This document shows, in pieces, positions 59,381 to 64,000 of a stretch of DNA of 64,000 bases. Numbering within the stretch: position 1 is the first letter of the stretch; each line of letters begins with the position of its first letter. This DNA comes from Entomortierella parvispora (taxonomy: Eukaryota; Mortierellomycota; Mortierellomycetes; Mortierellales; Mortierellaceae), in the NCBI GenBank assembly GCA_963573315.1, contig OY752142.1:2170001-2234000 (forward strand). The letters run 5' to 3'. The notes beneath the pieces are model-generated. The model worked only from the letters and a program-made list of their open reading frames with translations, had not been told where the DNA came from and did no database searches. Position numbers and translations under genes: made by a program.

Positions 59381-60411
59381 TCAATGTGATCCAATCTGAG
59401 ATACGATCCAGTCCAACCCTTCGAAGAGCCTGTAGGTGTTCATGGCATTGAAAATAAAATAGAAAAAATCAGGAAAAATGTTACGACTAAAAGTCATCTG
59501 ATTCTTTTGGTAACGACATCTTACCCCTCGCCCGTCAAAGCTGAACATGCTTGGATATGCCACTGCCGATCTTTCAGAGATGAGAGAGCTAATGCTTCCG
59601 AGATCTTTGCTGCACTCAGCGCGCCCTTGACATCCTGCTTGTTGGCGAAGATCAACAAACTTGCATTCCGAAGTGACTAGATGACGCGACGGATTAAAAA
59701 GAAGTTTTTAGAGGATGTTATCGAGACAGCGATATCACGACTGTCGGAGGGTTCCCACAAGTATACCTCTGATTCCATCATGGTGTGGAGTTCCGTCTTT
59801 GAAATATGAAGTCGTTCCTTGTCTGAACTATCAATAACCATAATAACAGCTTTCGTATTGACATAATATGTTTTCCATGAGGATCGCAAGGATTCTTGTC
59901 CTCCTATGTCCTAAACCAATTGTGCGACAAAGAGAGCCAGACGGGTTGAGATGATGAACGTAGTGATGATTTCAGTGTTATGTGAACATTGATACATAGC
60001 AACAAGGTCTTACCCACATAAGAAACTTGATATTCTTGTACGTGATCTCCTCTACATTACTTCCTATTGTTGGCGTTGTAACGACAACTTCGTTCAGGAG
60101 GCTGATGGTCGAAGAAGTAAAAGGGTAAACGATCAGTGCTTCATTCATACAGCAAGGCGGCAAATCGCCATGAAACTCGCTTACAGCTTGTAGAGCACCG
60201 TCGTTTTTCCTGCATTGTCAAGTCCAACGATGACAATCTTCACCTCCTCTTTGCTAAGTAGCTTGCGCCACAGCTTTGTTAGCATGATGCCCTAGGTAGT
60301 ACCATAGTCAGGGGTAAAGAATATAGCGAAAAAGATATGCCAATGAGTCAAGTAGTTGCACAAAGAGTCAATGTGGTGCAGTGTGAGAATTCCAGGCCGA
60401 GGATGTACCAT
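59381..60411 (-). CDS. ARL5: ARL5-type ARF-like small GTPase
   Basis: Golgi-associated small GTPase; in animals ARL5 recruits the GARP tethering complex at the trans-Golgi. Exons (complement): 60409-60411, 60185-60291, 60014-60101, 59767-59910, 59525-59675, 59381-59429; about 180 residues. Nucleotide-binding motifs: P-loop GLDNAGKTT, switch [10 protein letters not shown], switch [20 protein letters not shown] and SALTGEG. SNVEEI and the WHIQAC segment favour ARL5 over ARL1 or ARF. The first coding exon is just the ATG, followed by a GTACAT donor; splicing gives [13 protein letters not shown], which restores the Gly2 needed for N-myristoylation and fits the family start (MGIL...). Starting at the internal ATG (60285) would lose that glycine. 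Confidence 0.9.
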
Positions 60412-61821
60412 GACGTATATTTCTTTTCCTTCTGGAGTTTCTATGAGAGTGTTGGGAAGCGTGAGTTCGATGAATGGAAGCCAGGATCATGAACTTGGAG
60501 GATGAAATCGGATGAAAAGATGCACTTTTGCGCGATCATCACATTCGCTGCGGTGGGCTTTGCGCCTTTGGCCATCCTCCATGGGATTCCTTATGCCGCC
60601 CCACTCTGGATACGATTATATCGTCTTCTTTCACGTGATTTTCATTATTCACACGCGACTCGCGAAACGCGTGGGAAGAAAAAGGCGTCCAAGCGAAAGC
60701 ATGGCATGCATGTTCCCCTCCTGTTCTTTGAGAATGTGCTCAATCCACACGGGATACAGGCTCAGCCCACCAAGCAAGTGTCGTGGTTCAGGCCTGGGCA
60801 GCTAAACCACCTGTACATATCTAGACCTCGAAACACCAAAATTGTGTAGTCTTCGTCTTCTTTTTACGAAAACACTGCTACCACTACTTTGCCTCTGTGT
60901 CGCCCGCTACAATTGTCTTCCGAACAGAACGAGAAAATATGGAGAGTCTTCCCAAAGAGAATTCCACAAACACACAACACAAACAACCAAGCATGTCTTA
61001 GGAGCGCGAGGTCCATTTTAAGGAGGGGAGAGAGAAGACTGATAGTCGAGCCAGTTTAGAGAGAGAGTTGAGAGATTCCCCACAGCAGAGCCCACCAATC
61101 TTTAATCCATCAAGCAAGGCGCATCATGTGACACGAGGTCCGTTGGTATGCGACAAAACATCCTCCTCGCCTTTTCTTTCGCAATGAAATGCATATCACT
61201 CGAAAGCTCTGTTATAAAGGATGCTATCTTCCTCACTGCATAGGTTTTTGAGAAATACGAGGGGTTGCAGCGGATGCTGGGAAGGCGTGAGAGTTCCAAA
61301 TGGAATGTGGAATTCGAGATTTCTCGCTAGAATCCCTTGGTTTCCAGTGTCACTTGAGAACCACAAGACCAATCAGATTTCGGAGTTTTCTGCAGAAAGA
61401 TCTCATGCTCTGTCTCATGGGCAAGTTCGGTTTCAAAAACATGGAAGGAGGGGGGTGCAGTCTTGATGGATGGAGACAGCCCTGAAATTACCACGCATCA
61501 TCTTGTAACAATAAGCCTTTACTTCTCCACTGCTTCTGTTTTTTCATGTCTTTGGTAGAAGGAGAGCCGTCTCAAGACTTGTTTGAATCTTCGCGCCTGC
61601 AAATCTACAGAAGATTGTCAGGTTAGTTATATAAAAAAAAAGCAAAAGTGGGGTCGCGAAATAAAGAGAAAGAATGATATGCATTCTTGACAAAGGAATG
61701 ATACTCATTCCCGAAAGTCCAAATCTCCGCTGCTTTACAAACAAATAAACGAACCGAGCTTTGAGAAACTCTTCCTTCCTCTCTTCCATTACACCTCACC
61801 ATCACTCGTAATAACACCATC
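60412..61821. other. Intergenic between ARL5 and the collagen-like gene
   Basis: 1,410 nt. It holds the ARL5 5' flank and a small plus-strand ORF at 60502-60849 (listed separately). From 60850 to 61821 I see no convincing gene; the ORFs there are under 85 codons and lack family motifs. The ~80 nt before 61822 are CT/CA-rich leader. Confidence 0.45.
60502..60849 (+). CDS. Small hypothetical protein with N-terminal hydrophobic segment
   Basis: Uninterrupted frame of 115 codons. It begins MKSDEKMHFCAIITF and continues with a hydrophobic stretch (AAVGFAPLAILHGIPYAAPLWI) that could be a signal anchor, then a basic cluster (GKKKASKRKHG) and a hydrophilic tail ending SRPRNTKIV. It lies 90 nt from the ARL5 start, in divergent orientation, so it would overlap that promoter. 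Not recognised; could be a real small membrane protein or chance. Confidence 0.35.
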   Translation: MKSDEKMHFCAIITFAAVGFAPLAILHGIPYAAPLWIRLYRLLSRDFHYSHATRETRGKKKASKRKHGMHVPLLFFENVLNPHGIQAQPTKQVSWFRPGQLNHLYISRPRNTKIV

Positions 61822-63613
61822 ATGAAGTGGCCTAAACTCTCTGTAGCCACAGCATTGGCCATTGAGACCTGTATTGGACTTGTTCACCACACCGAGGCTG
61901 CACAGCAGCAACAGCAATCCCTGAAGACAAAAGCCGATTATACGGGTGCCTTTTCGGGGCAGAACAACGGTATCTATGTTTGTAAGTAATCCACATGAAA
62001 ACGCGTTATTAGCCTGTATCCTCCTTCATGTGGTCTGTGCGGCTGTCCCCAGAAAAGGCGTTCAAGATATATTTATGAATTATACCAAAAAATACATGAT
62101 CTTAATAATTCAACCTTTTTACCATTTGACACTAGGCACCCAGCTCAACCTTGTGTGCGATTCGAAAGTCGTCGACACCATCAACTGTTATGAGCATTCG
62201 AATAGCATATGTTCTGACAAGGACTGCAAGGTCAGGCAAACCTTCTTCATTGACATGGCCAAGCCCTGTCTCAAATACCCTCAGCAGCGCGCCAGCACTG
62301 AATCAACGGATGAATCTGTCGGCGTCCTAGATGGTGCTGTGGTCGAGGTCGGTCCCGCAGGCGATCTCGAGGACTCGGATGTTGATGACCTTGATGCTGA
62401 CGCTCTAGCCGGGAAGAATGTAATCCAAAAGCGCTGGGACGAACAAAAGCATGGTGGACACCGCGATAGCTCACGCCACCGCAACCGCCAGCAGCCCAAT
62501 CATCTTTGGAGTGGACTTTGTGTTACCACTGGCAAGCTCTGTGGCAATGACCTCTTCGGATGCGGCTATAGCTCCAAGAGTCTCTACAATTGTCATAAGG
62601 TTGGAGGCACGCCCCAACTCATAGAAACTTGCAATGACGAGTGCGAATCTGGCGCTTGCACAGCCCCCTGCACCTCTTGTCCCCCTGGACCTCCCGGACC
62701 CGCCGGAGCCACCGGACCTATTGGACTCACCGGAACCTCTGGAGCCACCGGACCCGAAGGACCCGAAGGACCCACCGGAGCTACTGGGGCCGTCGGACCC
62801 CAAGGACCCATCGGAGCTACTGGGGCCGTCGGACCCCAAGGACCCATCGGACTCGTCGGACCTGCTGGACCCGAAGGACCCACCGGAGCTACTGGAGCCG
62901 TCGGACTAACCGGGGCCACTGGGGCCGTCGGACCCCAAGGACCCATCGGACTAGTCGGACCCGAAGGACCCCAAGGACCCATCGGACTAGTCGGACCCGA
63001 AGGACCCGAAGGACCCATCGGACTCGTCGGACCCCAAGGACCCATCGGACTCGTCGGACCTGCTGGACCCGAAGGACCCATCGGACTCGTCGGACCCCAA
63101 GGACCCATCGGACTCGTCGGACCTGCTGGACCCGAAGGACCCATCGGACCCGAAGGACCCACCGGAGCTACTGGGGCCGTCGGACTAACCGGGGCCACTG
63201 GATTCGTCGGACCTGCTGGACCCGAAGGACCCATCGGACCCGAAGGACCCACCGGAGCTACTGGGGCCGTCGGACCCACCGGAGCCACTGGATTCGTCGG
63301 ACCTACTGGACCCGAAGGACCCATCGGACCCGAAGGACCTACCGGAGCTACTGGGGCCGTCGGACCCACCGGAGCCACTGGATTCGTCGGACCTGCTGGA
63401 CCTGCTGGACCTGCTGGAGCCATCGGACCCGAAGGACCCACAGGCGCTATTGGGGCCACCGGACTTACCGGGGCCACTGGGGCCGTCGGACCTGCTGGAC
63501 CTGCTGGACCTGCTGGAGTTCCTGGAGCCATCGGACCTGCTGGACCCATCGGACTAGTCGGACCCGAAGGACCCGCTGGACCCGCTGGACCCGCTGGACC
63601 CGCTGGACAGTAA
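61822..63613 (+). CDS. Secreted Cys-rich protein with a perfect collagen-like Gly-X-Y tail
   Basis: Exons 61822-61981 and 62136-63613; 545 residues. The N-terminus ([15 protein letters not shown]...) resembles a signal peptide, followed by a Gln run. A Cys-containing segment comes next ([19 protein letters not shown], then C-K-V-R), an acidic linker, a second Cys-rich module ([20 protein letters not shown], then LYNC...[14 protein letters not shown]) and finally an unbroken tract of 102 Gly-X-Y triplets from 62687 to the stop. The tract is made of a few units ([27 protein letters not shown]), with almost no charged residue except Glu. Such tracts occur in bacterial collagen-like surface proteins and some fungal adhesins. 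Likely a cell-surface or spore-coat filament; function is inferred. Confidence 0.8.
62687..63610 (+). repeat. Nine-base-periodic collagen-like repeat array
   Basis: The DNA coding the Gly-X-Y tract is a tandem array with 9-nt period and higher-order 27-54 nt units, dominated by GGACCC, GGAGCC and GGACTC. All Gly codons seen are GGA or GGG, mostly GGA. Confidence 0.9.
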
Positions 63614-64000
63614 GGCTCATCTTGGACAGTTACTCTAACTTTTTTCCGAAGGGGTTGTCTTTCATTTAAGTGATTCACGGAAACAAACCATACCCATCAA
63701 GAATATATTTTTCTGCCTAACATCATGTTTTAAAGGCAAAGGAAGATTATGGTGAACAGGAAAAACGATTGAAGATGATGAAGCGTGTGAAATAAGAGCA
63801 TTGGGAACGGAGTGGAGACAGAAGTGTTGCTTATTATATTGCCAAGTATGAACTTATTGCGATGTTTTCACTTACAAAATGAGTGTTGGGACAAGAAGAA
63901 GGATCTTAATGTTTCCTCTCTGGCTCTTTTCCAGGGCAACTAGGGAGGCTTATATCTGACTGCTCATTGTCTATTTACGCCCCTTGAGACCCCTGATATA
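63614..64000. other. Downstream flank of the collagen-like gene
   Basis: 387 nt to the window edge, A/T-rich, with no recognised gene. It probably includes the 3' UTR of the collagen-like gene. Confidence 0.5.

Noticed and set aside
1-64000. Search for CRISPR arrays, insertion sequences, transposase or reverse transcriptase genes
   Set aside because: None seen. Repeats here are microsatellites, homopolymers and coding repeats only.

Overview
The window is nuclear DNA of a filamentous fungus. Almost every gene is cut by short introns of roughly 60-150 nt with GT(A/G)-AG borders, there are no operons, and intergenic stretches are CT-rich. Fungal-lineage chromatin subunits (Arp9, an Eaf1/Vid21-like NuA4 scaffold) sit beside genes often lost in yeasts but kept in early-diverging fungi and animals (exportin-7, TBC1D5, MCM-binding protein, ARL5, an OSR1/SPAK-type kinase). 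With the intron density and a secreted Cys-rich/collagen-like protein, this suggests a Mucoromycota fungus, most likely a Mortierella relative. That placement is inference. Gene models below were spliced by hand. The sum of exons is a multiple of three for nearly all complete models, which supports the junctions.

Layout. 1-17 kb holds five minus-strand genes in tandem: exportin-7 (3' end outside the window), a TBC1D5-like Rab GAP, an ankyrin-repeat protein, MCM-binding protein and Arp9. 17.5-25.3 kb holds three plus-strand genes: TVP23, an aldo/keto reductase and a half-size ABCA-type transporter. The 2-oxoglutarate dehydrogenase E1 gene (minus, 25.6-29.2 kb) diverges from SAC1 (plus, 29.8-32.6 kb), followed by a doubtful small gene, lysyl-tRNA synthetase and the 1,698-residue Eaf1-like protein (37.5-43.2 kb).

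43.6-52.2 kb holds the splicing factor PLRG1/Prp46 (minus) divergent from prefoldin 5 (plus), an unresolved small minus-strand gene, a carotenoid oxygenase (plus) and importin alpha (minus). 52.2-54.1 kb has what looks like a decayed gene. Then come an OSR1/SPAK-like kinase, a truncated neutral sphingomyelinase joined out of frame to a Gln-rich ORF, ARL5 (minus), a small hypothetical ORF and a secreted collagen-like protein.

The genes are mostly housekeeping: nuclear transport (XPO7, importin alpha), Golgi/endosome traffic (TBC1D5, TVP23, SAC1, ARL5), chromatin and replication (Arp9, Eaf1, MCMBP), and mitochondrial metabolism and translation (OGDH E1, LysRS). The most unusual signals are: three frame-enforced GC-AG introns; two genes whose first coding exon is only the ATG; a kinase with five RFxV motifs in its tail; the sphingomyelinase truncation/fusion; and a perfect 102-triplet collagen-like tract.
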